From contig JAUPFT010000014.1 in assembly GCA_036936625.1 (NCBI GenBank), forward strand, positions 39,836,926 to 39,900,925: a DNA stretch of 64,000 nt, given 5' to 3'. Source of the DNA: Parnassius smintheus behrii (lineage: Eukaryota > Arthropoda > Insecta > Lepidoptera > Papilionidae). Shown here piece by piece: positions 22,479 to 33,986 of this stretch (position 1 is its first letter; each line of letters starts with the position of its first letter). The position numbers and the translations under genes are program-made. The notes under the pieces are model-generated. The model saw only the letters and a program-made list of their open reading frames with translations. It did not search any database and was not told where the DNA came from.

Positions 22479-22513
22479 GAGCTGTATCAAAGCAAAGAGC
22501 TTTGATACAGCTC
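22479..22513. repeat. Perfect 15-bp hairpin, 5-base loop
   Basis: gagctgtatcaaagc (22479-22493) and gctttgatacagctc (22499-22513) are exact reverse complements. The loop is aaaga. Confidence 0.95.
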
Positions 22514-23637
22514 ATCCATATATAACATGTGGTCTGAGGTCTGAGCAACCGTTCATTACCGATATGGGTTTCTTTTTAAATATTTTTTGATCTTGCAATC
22601 TTAATTAATGAACATGTACATATTAGACGTACACGTATTACGTACGCTGTTTTTATTAAAATACTTTTTTATTTCCTTATGATGATAAAGGTTTACGTTT
22701 CATAATATTATTTCCGTTTTCTTTTTTAATACAGTAAATTCTTTATTAATTTACAACTGAAACTCTAGAAAATAGATAAAAATTAACAATGCGTAATGTT
22801 CATTACCAAGGCGTCAATGGTAACGACCTTGTGATTGAAGTCATCCTAACTAAACACTGTTCGAAATACATAAAACTTTATTATATAGTTAATACAGCCC
22901 TACGTGTATTAATTATTTTTAATGAAGGATACATTGCAGGAACGGTCACAGCCATTTTTCGCAATATTGAATCCTAGTAACTATCTAACGTACCTAACGA
23001 TCATTCCTAGAATGATGATAATAATTATAATTTGGTCATGTATGTATAGTTCCTTCAGAGAAAATTACTTCAATTTGTGTGTGGGTGGGATTTTGAAAAT
23101 GCGTTTTTGGGAAATGGCAAAAAACCTCATGGCTTCCAGTAGATGATGGTATAACTGTCTGGCTTATGCTAACTAGACGTAAAGTATTCAGACTACCGAT
23201 GAGCTGCAGTTGTCAAAGTTGCGGAACGTGATGATAATGGCGAAGAAAAAATTGTGACGGTGCATTATTATTATTAATAAATAATAATTAAATTCTATAC
23301 AAAGTCATTTAAATATATCATAGATAGTTCAAAATATTATAATTTTGAACTTTTTTTTATTTAAAGTTAAAATACATTATACATTATTTATTATATTAAA
23401 GATTTTGAAAATAATACAGTCTACATCAAATCATTCACATCACGAAGCGTCACGAAGCTTCCCATAAACCATCACAGCCCTAAATTATCTTTAAGGTTGC
23501 TAGCGTAAGTCAAGAGTACCACGAATTATACTGTATGGGGGTATATGATTGTATGAATATACTTTGAAAGAGTCCTACAATAACTATTAACTAACAAATA
23601 AGCGAAAGTATTAAGTAAGTAAAAAAAATCTACCCTG
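22514..23637. other. No gene recognised
   Basis: AT-rich sequence with scattered short open frames (22789-22977, 22922-23146) lacking recognisable domains. Ends at a LINE 3' tail. Confidence 0.45.
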
Positions 23638-26600
23638 CTTATCTTACTTACTTACTTCACGCACAATCCCTAACGGAGTAGGCAGGGAGAACAGATCGCC
23701 AAGTGTCACGATCCTTACATACCTCTTTCGCTTCTTTCAGGTTCATTAACTTCTTCATACATGCACGTCTAGGTATCCGAGTACTCTTGACCCTCCCCTC
23801 TTCAAGCAATTTGCTCACATGGTCTTCGAAAGTTAGTCTTGGTCTACCTCGACACCTTTTAATATTTACTTTCGCTCTATATATTTTCTTCACCATTCGG
23901 TCTTCACTCATTCGTTCAATGTGCCCAAACCATTGGAGTACGCCCCTATCATTTTTTATTTATTTATTCATTGACTTTGTTTCCGGCAGCGACACGCCTA
24001 TCCACATTTAAATCACATCTTCCATCCCGGCTGAAAGCACTCCCCAAGTATACAATTTTATTTACCTAATCTAGACATTCCTGATTTACCCATATTTCAC
24101 ATTTCGTTCTCTCTTCGTCCTTTTCAAATACCAGAACCTTAGTTTTATTAGCATTCAAACGGAGACCTTTAATTTCACATTCCTCTTTCATACACGTGAC
24201 TAATGCCTGCAGTTCTGCTTCCGACGGTGCAATAAGCACTGCATCATCAGCATACAGCAGACAATTAACTTTTATGTCACCCAATTTCACACCCAAAGAG
24301 CTATTTTTCAGCTTCTGTAAACAGCTGTCGAGATACAGTATGAACAGCCATAAAGACATGACACAACCCTGTTTTACGCCCGCTTGGACGCTAAACATGG
24401 GTGACAGGTCATGCCCTACCCGCACACAGGCTTTACAGTCATAGTAAAGTGACTGCACAGCCCTTAACAATCGACCATCCACACCATATCCCGGCAACAG
24501 TTCCCACATTTTCTTCCTTATAACCTTATCAAATGCTTTCTCCAGATCCACAAAAGCACAGAAAATCCTCTGGTTAACACTCAGAAGTTTCTCCGTGATC
24601 ATGCGAAGAGAAAACATTTGATCTGTGCATCCTCTTCCAGGTCTAAATCCGCATTGTGCCTCCCATAAGAATCTTTCCGCTTTCTCTTGCATCCTACGTG
24701 TCAAAACCTTCGAGTAAACTTTTATTGCTAAACTGGTCAAGCTGATCGCCCGATAGCACCCGCAGTCCAAATGTGAACCTTTACCTTTATATAAAGGCAC
24801 AATAACCGCGGATCGCTAATCATCCGGGACATCTCCCGTCCGCCAGCACAAATTGCACAGCAGATGAAAGCTGTCCCAGACGCGAGGCCCACCGTACTTG
24901 ACCATTTCAGCAGTAACTCTGTCTAGTCCCGCAACCTTACCAGATTTCAAACTTCGAATCGCACGTTCAATCTCTTTCATGCTGATGACCTCAGTGTCAT
25001 CGAGGTCCGTGTCTGGCGTGCCAGTCACGGCGTCACCCCTGGATCCTTCACTAAGATCATGACACGCATACATTTCTCTTTAAAATTCACTCCATCGCTG
25101 CATGACGTCCGATTTTTCTGAGAGGACGTCATTGGTTCTCGAAAGCAATTTGTTCATTCTTAAGGCTGTCGCACCACTTCGGGACCCTCCAACCTCTTTC
25201 CAGAAGAGTTTGGAGTTTTCCCTAAAGTCGTGCGACAACCTCTCGTCCGCTTCTATTCTACACCTTTCACGTACTTCCTCAATCAATGTTTTCGCATGAA
25301 CTTTCTACAGCTTATATCTTTCTTTCATCTTCTCTCTCATATGCTCATCGTTACTAGAGGCCAAGTAGTCTAACCATGCTTTTTTCTTCTTTTTTACAGC
25401 TTCTCTCACTTCATCATTCCACCATGCATCTCTTCTTTTACTACTACCTCTTTTTGTCGTTCCACATACTTCTTCCGCTGCACTTACCATTCCATCCCTA
25501 AGGTTCTGCCATGTTCTCTCCACACATTCTTTCCTGCCATCGATGGTGTCAAGCTTTTCGGCTACCCTCGTGTGATATTTGTCCCTAGTATCCGCTTCCT
25601 GAAGCTTCCAGCTTCGGATGCGACAGACCGACTGTGGTTCTGTTACTGCCGTCCGGTAGCGCCAACCCGCGAACAAACCCCTAAATCTAGTAATTAATAG
25701 ATAGTGATCCGTTCCCAGGTCAGCACCCCTGAACACGCGTGTATCCATCACCTGTTTTCGCAGTCGGTCATCCACCAGGAACAAATCAATCATACTTCTC
25801 TCATTCTTTCTTTCTCTAGTGTACATATGGATTTTCCTGTGATTAAACATAGTGTATGTCACAAGAAGACCCTTTTCCTTGCATACAGCCAGTATAAGCT
25901 TGCCAGCATCATTAACCCTTTTATCGCCAAACTTTCCAAGCACCGACTCGTATCCTGGTCGAGCGATACCTACCCATCCATTCAAATCACCACATACAAC
26001 AGTTCTTTCGTTTCCCTTAACCAAATCTAGAACTTCTCTTACATTCTCCCAAAACTCCTCCAGCTCAGCCCTGGACGACGAAGCTACCGGCGCATAAACA
26101 GCCAAAAGGAATAACTTCGTCAGTCCCATTTTGAAGCGAAACCAGAGAAGTCTTGAGTTCACAACCTTGTATTCAGTCATAAGATCGACCAATCGGGACG
26201 ACAACAGCACTCCCACTCCCTGACAGGCGTTCTCGCTTTCCGGGACTCCGGACCATATAGCTAACGTCCCGCCAGGGAGCTCTTCAGTACCACTGCCTTT
26301 CCGTTTGGTCTCCGACATACACACGACATCTAATTCTCTTTCTCTCATTATTTCGACCAACTCATTCGTCTTATCTCTCATGCCCCCTCTAACATTCCCC
26401 GTGCCAATTCTGCACTCCGTCCTCCACCTTCCGCCGTGTCGGGCTGTGCTTGACGGGTGGCGGTCCCCATCACCGCTTTGCGCGCTGCATTCCACACCAA
26501 CGGGGACGAGCTGGTGTGCATCGCCTTGGGGGGACGCCCTAACCCTCGTTTGCATGGGTGCGCAGCTGTGTAGAATTGCAGCCCTGAAAAGGGCTGGCAG

Positions 26601-26690
26601 GGGTCGCGACGAGCACGCTTCTACAATGACCCTGCTTATCCGTATAGGAAAAATAAAGCTATAGTAGTAATCCATTGAATTCGTTTTCTC
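23638..26690 (-). mobile_element. Near-complete non-LTR retrotransposon (EN + RT), inactivated
   Basis: Reading downwards from 26690, a 462-codon frame (26693-25305) contains an APE-type endonuclease: RIGTGNVRGGM, VVCMSETKRKGSG, GVGVLLSSRL, VYAPVASSS, VVCGDLNGWVG and LGTDHYLLI. After a stop at 25302-25304 the frame continues in 25286-25080 and 25073-24816. The RT proper follows (24800-24066): VPLYKGKGSHLDCGCYRAIS, QCGFRPGRGCTDQ, FCAFVDLEKAFDKV, GVKQGCVMS and YADDAVL. The conserved C-terminal tail (KRCRGRPRLTFEDHV, RRACMKKLM, EAKEVCKDRDTW) is at 23911-23657. A deletion of part of the thumb lies between 24066 and 23911. The 3' tail is (AAGT)n at 23638-23655. In-frame stops make it non-autonomous. 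The clade is RTE/CR1-like; I cannot place it more exactly. Confidence 0.85.
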
Positions 26691-27269
26691 CATAAAATGT
26701 TTATTTCTTGCAGTTCACAAAAACATTACAAAGTTATAATGCAGCTAGTTTTAGGTCATTTTCTATGAAGTTATAAAGAATTTTTTACTAATCCAAGTGC
26801 ATTTTGTAAGTTGGTCGACTATAATCATTAACTTGTTAATTCTACTTCGCGGTGATAGTTTTTCTTTTAACATCATTGTATATACTACTATCGTGTACAC
26901 TTTTTACATTTCCAAACACAGCGGCTTAAATTGTAGATAGAGGGGGGGAGGGCACATGACTGATGAAAAATTCCACTTTAAAGCTAAATATGTCGCAGAC
27001 AAACCCCTTAATCGAAAAAGGTTCCTCCACAGCCCCAGTGTTTTTGAAAAACCTGTCCATACGCTTCACACGGTGGAATAGACGGGTAAAAAAAATTATC
27101 CTACATGTACCTATAAATATATTTTTTAAGATTTTACTTCACAGTTTTGAAAACCTGATTAATTAATATTAAAAAAAATTGTTTATTTGGAACAACTTGA
27201 ATCCATAGGAATTGTTAGTAGAGAAAAACTTACATCTATGTTAGTAATATAATTTATACCTAATTTTTT
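26691..27269. other. No gene recognised
   Basis: AT-rich sequence between two LINEs, with a short G-run near 26941-26949. A 67-codon frame (26963-27166) shows no domain. Confidence 0.45.
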
Positions 27270-27579
27270 AATACTTAATTATTAAGCAGGACATAGTCCT
27301 GGAGATCATATATCTGATCAGTAGATAGTTCTCACTGTCGGCAATCTCACTCAGCACACTGTGGCGGCTGCCGCAACTGTTTAGCAACAATGCGGAATTT
27401 TTTCGGATTAATGCATTAAAGCTATCCACACCCGCCGGTGCAAACATCGCAGACAAACTATACAAACAGCGCGGTAGCCGCACAGCGCCCTGAATGCCTT
27501 ATTATATTGAGTACGTAGGCCACTATAAGCCTTTTTGGTGTAGTTGGTCAATAGCCTGCGAGATTAAAATAACGCACAA

Positions 27580-27855
27580 TATGCTTCGGATTAGTAAGCT
27601 GAAGTGGCAATGGGCCGGCCATATAGCTCGAAGAACCGATAACCGATGGGGAAGAAAGGTTCTCGAGTGACAGTCTCATACCGGTAGGCGTAGTGTAGGG
27701 CGACCCTCCACTAGATGGAGTGACGACGTGGTAAGACATGCAGGAAGTCGATGGATGCAGGTGGCTCAGTGCCGTGCTTTGTGGCGTTACTTGGGGGAGG
27801 CCTATGTTCAGCAGTGGACTTGCGAAGGGCTGTAATGATGATGATGATGATGAAG
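27580..27855 (+). mobile_element. 5'-truncated RTE-type LINE, 3' end only
   Basis: The last about 80 codons of the RTE-type ORF are readable: KLKWQWAGHIARRTDNRWG, TGRRSVGRPSTRWSDDVV, GSRWMQVAQ and GEAYVQQWTCEGL. They are followed by a stop and a (GATGAT)n tail at 27834-27855. The same tail region is found at 11790-12025 and 59536-59715. Confidence 0.8.
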
Positions 27856-28003
27856 CTTCGAAAAGCATGATCTTGACAGCGTCAGTGCAGCGACCAAATG
27901 TGTGGACCAATATATTCGCCCTGACCGACTGTGCCCTACGTTTACTTTCAATGTCTTCATCGTCTTTACGGCTATCAGTCACAATATGTTCAAGAAGTTT
28001 TAA

Positions 28004-31000
28004 CAGTGGTAGAGCCATGCGGCAGTTTTGCTGTTGCACGTATGGGCCCGCTCAAACCGGGGTGGTACCACGACCTCACAGAATACCGGCGTGAAGTGGA
28101 AGCTCTGCTTCCGCGTTTCGTCTGGTGAGTGCAGGTGGCCGGAGGCCCAAATCCCCCCCCCCCCCATCAACATGGTAGCGGAATTAAATAAAGATAGACT
28201 ACCCCAGGAGGGTACCAGCACCCCTGGAGAATCCCTCGCTGAGCATCCACGACCATGTTTCTCCACTTCTGAGCGTGGGTGCTCAGGCTGCCCCGCGTAT
28301 TCTGGGGGGGGGGGCGAAATTCCGCTCAAGACTACAACTGCTCGGGGCAAACGGAGCAACAAGACCAAGGCGACCCCTGCCACGCTGTCCGTGAATTTCT
28401 GCAATATCAGGGGACTTCACTCTAACCTAAACGCCGTCCACTACCATCTCGAGACGGCGAGGCCGGCTCTGCTCTTTCTGACCGAGACGCAGGTGTCCTC
28501 TCCGGCTGATGTCTCGTATCTCTCCTACCCGGGGTACAAACTGGAACACTCCTTTGTGCCTCGGGCTGGAGTTTGCGTTTACGTCAGAGACGACATCTGT
28601 TCTTGACGCCTCGACAGACTTGAAGGTTCGGACCTGTCCATCCTTTGGCTACGCGTAGACAGCGACGACCATCCGCGCGTCTACGGGTGCCTCTATAGGT
28701 CCCATAGTGGTAATGCCGAAACAGACCGACTCTTCGACCACGTCCAAATGGCTGCGGATTCGTTGCTACAGCAGATCCCCTCCGCAGAGATCGTGATCCT
28801 CGGCGACTTTAACGCCCATCACGCCGAATGGCTTGGTTCACGTTTAACCGATCATGCGGGGAGATCTGTTCATGATTTTGCCTTGGCATATGGTCTGACA
28901 CAACTGGTTACTTCACCTACGCGGATTCCAGATGTGGAGGATCATGCACCTTCCCTGTTGGACCTTCTGCTGACCTCTCACCCGGACGGATATCAGATTT
29001 CCGTCGACGCCCCTTTAGGCTCCTCGGACCATTGTCTGGTCCGGAGTGTTGTGCCACTCACGCTGAAATCGCGGTTGCATTCTGCAGGCTGCCGCCGTGT
29101 TTGGCACTATAGGTCAGCCGATTGGGATGGGATGCGGTCTTTCTTTGCATCCTACCCTTGGGGGCGGGTTTGCTTCTCGCCGGATGATCCCAACGTTGTT
29201 GCGGATTCTGTTACTGATGTGGTACTTCAGGGTATGGAACTTTTTATTCCTTCCTCTGTGGTGCCCATTGGAGGCAAATCTCAGCCATGGTTTGGTCGCT
29301 CCTGTAAAATAGCATCATGCTATAAGCAGGAGTGCTACCAAGCCTGGGTTGATGCATCAGCGTCCCGGGATGTAAACACCAGCGCTCTAAAAAAGAAGTA
29401 TAATTCCGCCTCTAGGTCCTTCAAAAGAGTCATTGCCAAGGCAAAGTCAGAGCACATAGGCAGAATTGGCGAGAAACTAGTTCGCCTTCCTTCTGGAACC
29501 CGTGCATTCTGGTCTCTCGCCAAAGCTGTCCAGGGGAATTTCTGTCAGCCATCTCTTCCATCTCTGCACAGGGAGGACGACTCACTGGCCCATACTGCAA
29601 AGGAGAAAGCCGATCTTCTAGGCTCCTTCTTTGCGTCTAACTCGACTCTCGATGACGGGGGGAGTACGCCGCCGACCATCCCGCGGTGTGAGTGCTCCAT
29701 GCCGGAAGTGCAGTTCACACAGCGCTCGGTTCGCAAAGCACTCCTCTCCCTGGACATCCACAAGTCGAATGGGCCTGACGGAATCCCCCCAATTATGCTG
29801 AGGACGTGTGCTCCAGAGTTGGCACCGGTTTTAACGCGTCTTTTCCGGTACTCCTACTCCCTAGGCGTAGTCCCAAAATCATGGAAGACGGCTTTCGTCC
29901 ACCCGATCCCTAAAAAAGGCGACCGCTCAGACCCGTCCAACTACCGGCCAATCGCCATCACCTCCTTGTTCTCCAAAACAATGGAGTCCATTGTAAACTG
30001 CCAGCTCATGAGGTACCTTGAGGATCACCGGCTGATTAGTGACCGCCAATACGGTTTTCGTCGTGGTCGGTCAGCTGGTGATCTTCTGGTCTACCTCACT
30101 CACAGATGGGCGGAGGCAGTAGAGTTCAAGGGGGAGGCATTGGCCGTTAGTTTGGACATTGCGAAGGCCTTCGATCGGGTTTGGCACAAAGCGCTTCTTT
30201 CGAAGCTCCCTTCCTATGGGCTTCCCGAGAAATTGTGCGATTGGATCACCAGCTTTCTTGCAGATCGGAGCATCAAGGTCGTTGTAGACGGTGCAAGCTC
30301 CGATTGCAAGCCTATTAATGCTGGTGTTCCACAGGGCTGCGTGCTATCGCCAACGCTGTTTCTTCTGCATATCAATGATATGTTGCATACCCGTAACATT
30401 CATTGCTAAGCAGATGACAGCACTGGTGATGCTCTTTACACCGGCCGAGCCAATATTTCTCGGGAAAACGTCTCCGAGTGCCGGGACAAACTTGTGTCTG
30501 AAGTCGAGTTTTTGCTGAACAGAGTCTCGGATTGGGGACGACTAAATCTAGTCCAGTTTAACCCCCAGAAGACACAATTTTGCGCGTTAACCGCTAAAAA
30601 GAACCCCTTTGTCGTATCCCCTCAGTTTCAAGGCACTCCCCTTGTTGCCTCAGCCAGTATCGGAATCCTCGGCGTCGACATATCGAGTGACGTGCAGTTT
30701 CGTGGTCACTTGGAAGGGAAGGCCAAATTGGCCTATAAAAAGCTTGGCGTGCTCAGCAGAGCGGGACAGTATTTCATGCCGGCACACCGCCTGCAACTTT
30801 ACAAGGCGCAGGTTCGGCCACACATGGAATACTGTTCCCATCTCTGGGCTGGGGCTCCCCAGTACCAGCTCCTTCCACTTGACCGCATCCAGCGCAGAGC
30901 GGCTCGACCAAGTGCTTTCCGATCGGCTCGATTCACTGGCGTTGCGAAGAGATGTTGCATCTCTTTGCGTATTTTATCGCATCTATCACGGGGAGTGCTC

Positions 31001-31349
31001 TGAGGAATTGTTCGGATTAATCCCAGCCGCCAAATTTCGTGAACGCACGACACGGCAAACGTCCCGATACCATCCACTCCATCTGGATGCTTGGCGGTCC
31101 ACCACTGTACGTTTCACAAGGAGTTTTCTTCCACGTACAACCTCTCTGTGGAATTGTTTATCACCGGCGATTTTTCCGGACCGATACCACCTGGGGACCT
31201 TCAAGAAAAGAGCTTACTCCTTTCTAAAGGGCCGGCAACGCACCCGCAATTCTCCTGGTGTTGCGGTTGATCATGGGCGGCGGTATTCACTTAACATCTG
31301 GTGAGCCGCATGCTCGTTTGCCCCCTCTTCTATAAAAAAAAAAAAAAAA
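28004..31349 (+). mobile_element. Near full-length Jockey-type LINE, copy 1
   Basis: 5' end at cagtggtagagccatgc; poly-A tail 31333-31349. The ORF2-like frame runs 28028-30409 in one frame, broken by a TGA at 28604-28606. The endonuclease includes VNFCNIRGLHSN, FLTETQV, VILGDFNAHHAEWLG and GSSDHCLV. The RT includes HPIPKKGDRSDPSNYRPIAI, QYGFRRGRSAGD, AVSLDIAKAFDRVWHKAL and NAGVPQGCVLSPTLF. At 30407-30409 the Tyr codon of the YADD motif is TAA (IHC-stop-ADD), where copy 2 has TAT. Downstream the frame 30410-31003 continues with an 11-base deletion near 30909 relative to copy 2. No separate gag-like ORF1 is obvious. No zinc-knuckle motif was found by eye. Confidence 0.9.
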
Positions 31350-31969
31350 GATATTTAAAACTATGCCAGTCTTAAATACCATGAACTGCGACTTTTTGGT
31401 ATTATATAGTACACCATTTGAGACAGTGAATTTTTCACAAACTCTGAGTAGAGCTCTTAGTGCACTAACTGAGGGTGCCAGCTGAACCATATCGTCCACG
31501 TAGCTCATATTATTCACACACACCTTGCCTCTCACACACACTCTGCTGAGCTCTCGAATGAGTGCGTCCATGTACAAGTTGAAAAGCCTCGCCGATATCA
31601 GCCCCTTTGCCTCACCCCGCACTATATCCTGTACGGCTCGGAATATTAATTCGCCCATCTCACATCGTTCACTTGATTAATATACCAACACTTAAGCAAA
31701 TCAGTGTAGCCGTAAGGTAAACCTACACCTTCTAACTTACGCCACAAAGTGTCTTACGAGACAAGATCAAAAGCTTTACTCAGATCAAGAAAACAGGCAT
31801 ACACCGGTGTGCGCCTGGCCATGTAATATTTGACGATATGCTTTAAACTCATTATTGATGTTTCTGTTGATAGACCACGCGTGAAACCGCTTTGGCCATC
31901 TTGTAGCGTACAGTGGTTTTCTAAAAAAATTAAGCACACTTGGCTATTGTCAGTAGTCAGGAAGTTGGC

Positions 31970-32165
31970 GGTGTCTCACCCCCGTGCCTAGGAAAGCACG
32001 TAAAGCTGTTGGTCCTGTGCCTGATCTCTTTCTGGTCGTGTCGGTTTACTGTCCCATCGGATTATGAGAGTAAGGGAATAGAGAGTGCACCTGTGATTGC
32101 GTATACACTTGGGCACTATAATCATGTCCCGCGCTCATGACTATTCTCGGTTGAGGCAGACCGCC
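31970..32165 (+). repeat. Dispersed repeat resembling a LINE 3' UTR
   Basis: The order gtctcacccccgtgcctagg, aaagctgttggtcctgtgcc, gtcccatcggattatgagag and gggcactataatcatgtcc is one I associate with a common lepidopteran LINE 3' end. It directly adjoins the 5' side of the old minus-strand RT, in opposite orientation. Confidence 0.45.
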
Positions 32166-33500
32166 ATGACCGAAATTTTTGTTCTTGTAATGCTGGAGCG
32201 TGTTCGTGTACTGCTGGAAAGTGTTCATGTAATGATCGCTTTTATAAGGGAGTTGCCGAACACATACCTATCATCATACATATAATTGTGGTGGTCATGT
32301 TGACTACCGAAGTACTTTTGCACAATGTCTCTACTGCTATAGTAGCTATAGCACTATTCCTATATTAGGAACTAGTGATAGTAAGATCTATGATACAAAA
32401 TCATTAATATAGAAGGTTTCTAAGATGCATAAAAGCATTATAATAGCACAGTTGTGGCTCGAAATCCCATATTTAAAAGACATAATAGTCTATGACATAA
32501 AGCAAATATATGGAAGGTCTCAAGTATGTAAGAGCATTATATTGATAGAAAAGGGACTTGAAAAGGATTATTAGAGTGGCGAATGTAAACTTCTTCAAAG
32601 TGTCCGAGATTAAAGTAAACTTGGACTCGTTAGCCGTTATATATCCTAGGCATCTTAGTGCCGGTGTTAAGTGGGTTTGTTGTAACAATATGACTTTCCC
32701 GTCGATATTGCACTCCTCAGCGCATAGCGCTATGATACGTCGGCTATATTTTAGATTAGTAAAAGTGTGTTTGGAAGCACTTTTAAGAGCAACAAGCATA
32801 CTCAACTCCACGTCATAGTGCAATAGCTCTATGATAATTGGATTTTTTGCTACTGACGTCTTAGCAGCGTGTTGATACGTTTGTGCTATTTTAAAATAAC
32901 ATTTTTACCAATTTATTTGCAAAAGTCGAAAGGGATCACGTGGATGTGTTGTGAAGGGGCACATTCCGTATAATATTTGCATTGATGCTTACTGCCACTT
33001 GCGGTATTGCATCTTTTGATGGATGTGCGTGTGTGCTGCGCCTGATTAGACGCATGTTGTGTTTTTGGTTGATGGAGGTATGCGGGTGGTGATATCTACT
33101 GGGATTGTACTCTGCTATAGACTCTGGTATTCTGTAAGCTCGACGATAGTCGTATTGTTGATTGTTGCATTCTGCAGCAAAGCATCTCTGCGATGATTGT
33201 TTGGCCGGTCGCTACTTTCAATAGCGCTCTCTGCGTCTTCATTTGACTCACACCTAGTAGCTTTGCCCAAGTCAGGTACCTTGAAGACGAGGCTGCAGAT
33301 TGTCTGACCTCCTTGACGTTTCATATAAAAACATAATAAGTCTTTGAATGTTTGAATGCAACTTGTGAGACAAACATGTAACCAAAATGCATATACTCAA
33401 CGTCAGTGACACAACACTTTCTTATGGCGAGTTATTGTTATCTTACAACTGCATTTTGGTTATATCTGCCGTTATATTGGTCGCTGGAGCAAATAGTGTC
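32166..33500. other. No gene recognised; one unexplained 116-codon frame
   Basis: A minus-strand open frame at 32473-32823 (116 codons, ATG to stop) contains KVILLQQTHLTPALRCLGYI. I do not recognise a family with confidence; it could be chance or a retro-fragment. The rest is AT-rich sequence without recognisable ends. Confidence 0.35.
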
Positions 33501-33845
33501 GACCTCATGTAGATGGTTGTTGAAGGAGGAGACCCTCAAGGCTCCGGCATTACTGGTTTCTTTAGCTTGGGGTGAGGGCTGAAGAACTTATCATGTGGTT
33601 GTAGGTCCCACAAGGGGCCGCCTGACTTGCACTACCCTCCCGTGGGAGTCAAGCACGAAGCAGCTCACTGTGTTCCATCTGTGGGTGGGAGAACCAGTAC
33701 CTTTAGGGGACAAAAACGCCATTAGTTGCGCCGCTCAAGACTAGTCTGGACTTCTGAGCAAAGCTATACAACGTGACTCATTCTAGGTAGCGGGATCCGA
33801 GGCACGGTCTTACTGTTGGCCAACTACATATAGTTAGATACCACA

Positions 33846-33848
<3 letters not shown>

Positions 33849-33920
<72 letters not shown>
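33849..33920. repeat. (TA)n microsatellite
   Basis: About 36 TA units directly followed by a foldback (33925-33986). Confidence 0.95.
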
Positions 33921-33922
<2 letters not shown>

Positions 33923-33924
33923 GG

Positions 33925-33986
33925 ATCGTGCGTACCTTTCTTTTTGCGAGCCAAGCGAGGCTATCCAGAAGAAAGGTACGCACGAT
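33925..33986. repeat. Foldback with perfect 18-bp arms next to a TA tract
   Basis: Left arm atcgtgcgtacctttctt (33925-33942) is the exact reverse complement of 33969-33986; the loop is 26 bases. It sits between the TA tract and a Jockey-type RT fragment. Confidence 0.95.

Larger units (their letters stand above)
27270..31960 (-). mobile_element. Old LINE split into three pieces by two later insertions
   Basis: The minus-strand pieces, in order, are as follows. 31960-31350 holds RT: SGFTRGLSTETSIM, CFLDLSKAFDLVS, RQRGLISARLFNLYMD, then SYVDDMVQLAPS with the usual YADD changed to YVDD. 28003-27855 holds LLEHIVTDSRKDDEDI and VHTFGRCTDAVKIMLF (the region following the RT palm). 27565-27270 holds LRTQYNKAFRAL and MFAPAGVDSFNALIRK (the C-terminal tail). 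The pieces are in the correct order and orientation for one element. The gaps are filled by a plus-strand Jockey-type LINE (28004-31349) and a plus-strand RTE 3' end (27580-27855). It is heavily mutated. Confidence 0.75.

Noticed and set aside
25305..26693. Host APE-type endonuclease gene
   Set aside because: The domain order, the downstream RT and the (AAGT)n tail show it is the endonuclease of a LINE, not a DNA-repair gene.
27548..28039. 163-codon minus-strand ORF as one gene
   Set aside because: It is a chance fusion: the upper part is a piece of the old LINE, the middle is the reverse strand of the RTE 3' end, and the lower part is another LINE piece.
30609..31304. 231-codon plus-strand frame overlapping the Jockey RT
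   Set aside because: Out-of-frame shadow of the Jockey coding region that becomes the true frame only after the 11-base deletion near 30909.
32473..32823. Armadillo/importin-like gene fragment
   Set aside because: THLTPALRCLGYI faintly recalls an armadillo repeat, but one weak motif without further repeats is not enough. Kept only as an unexplained frame.
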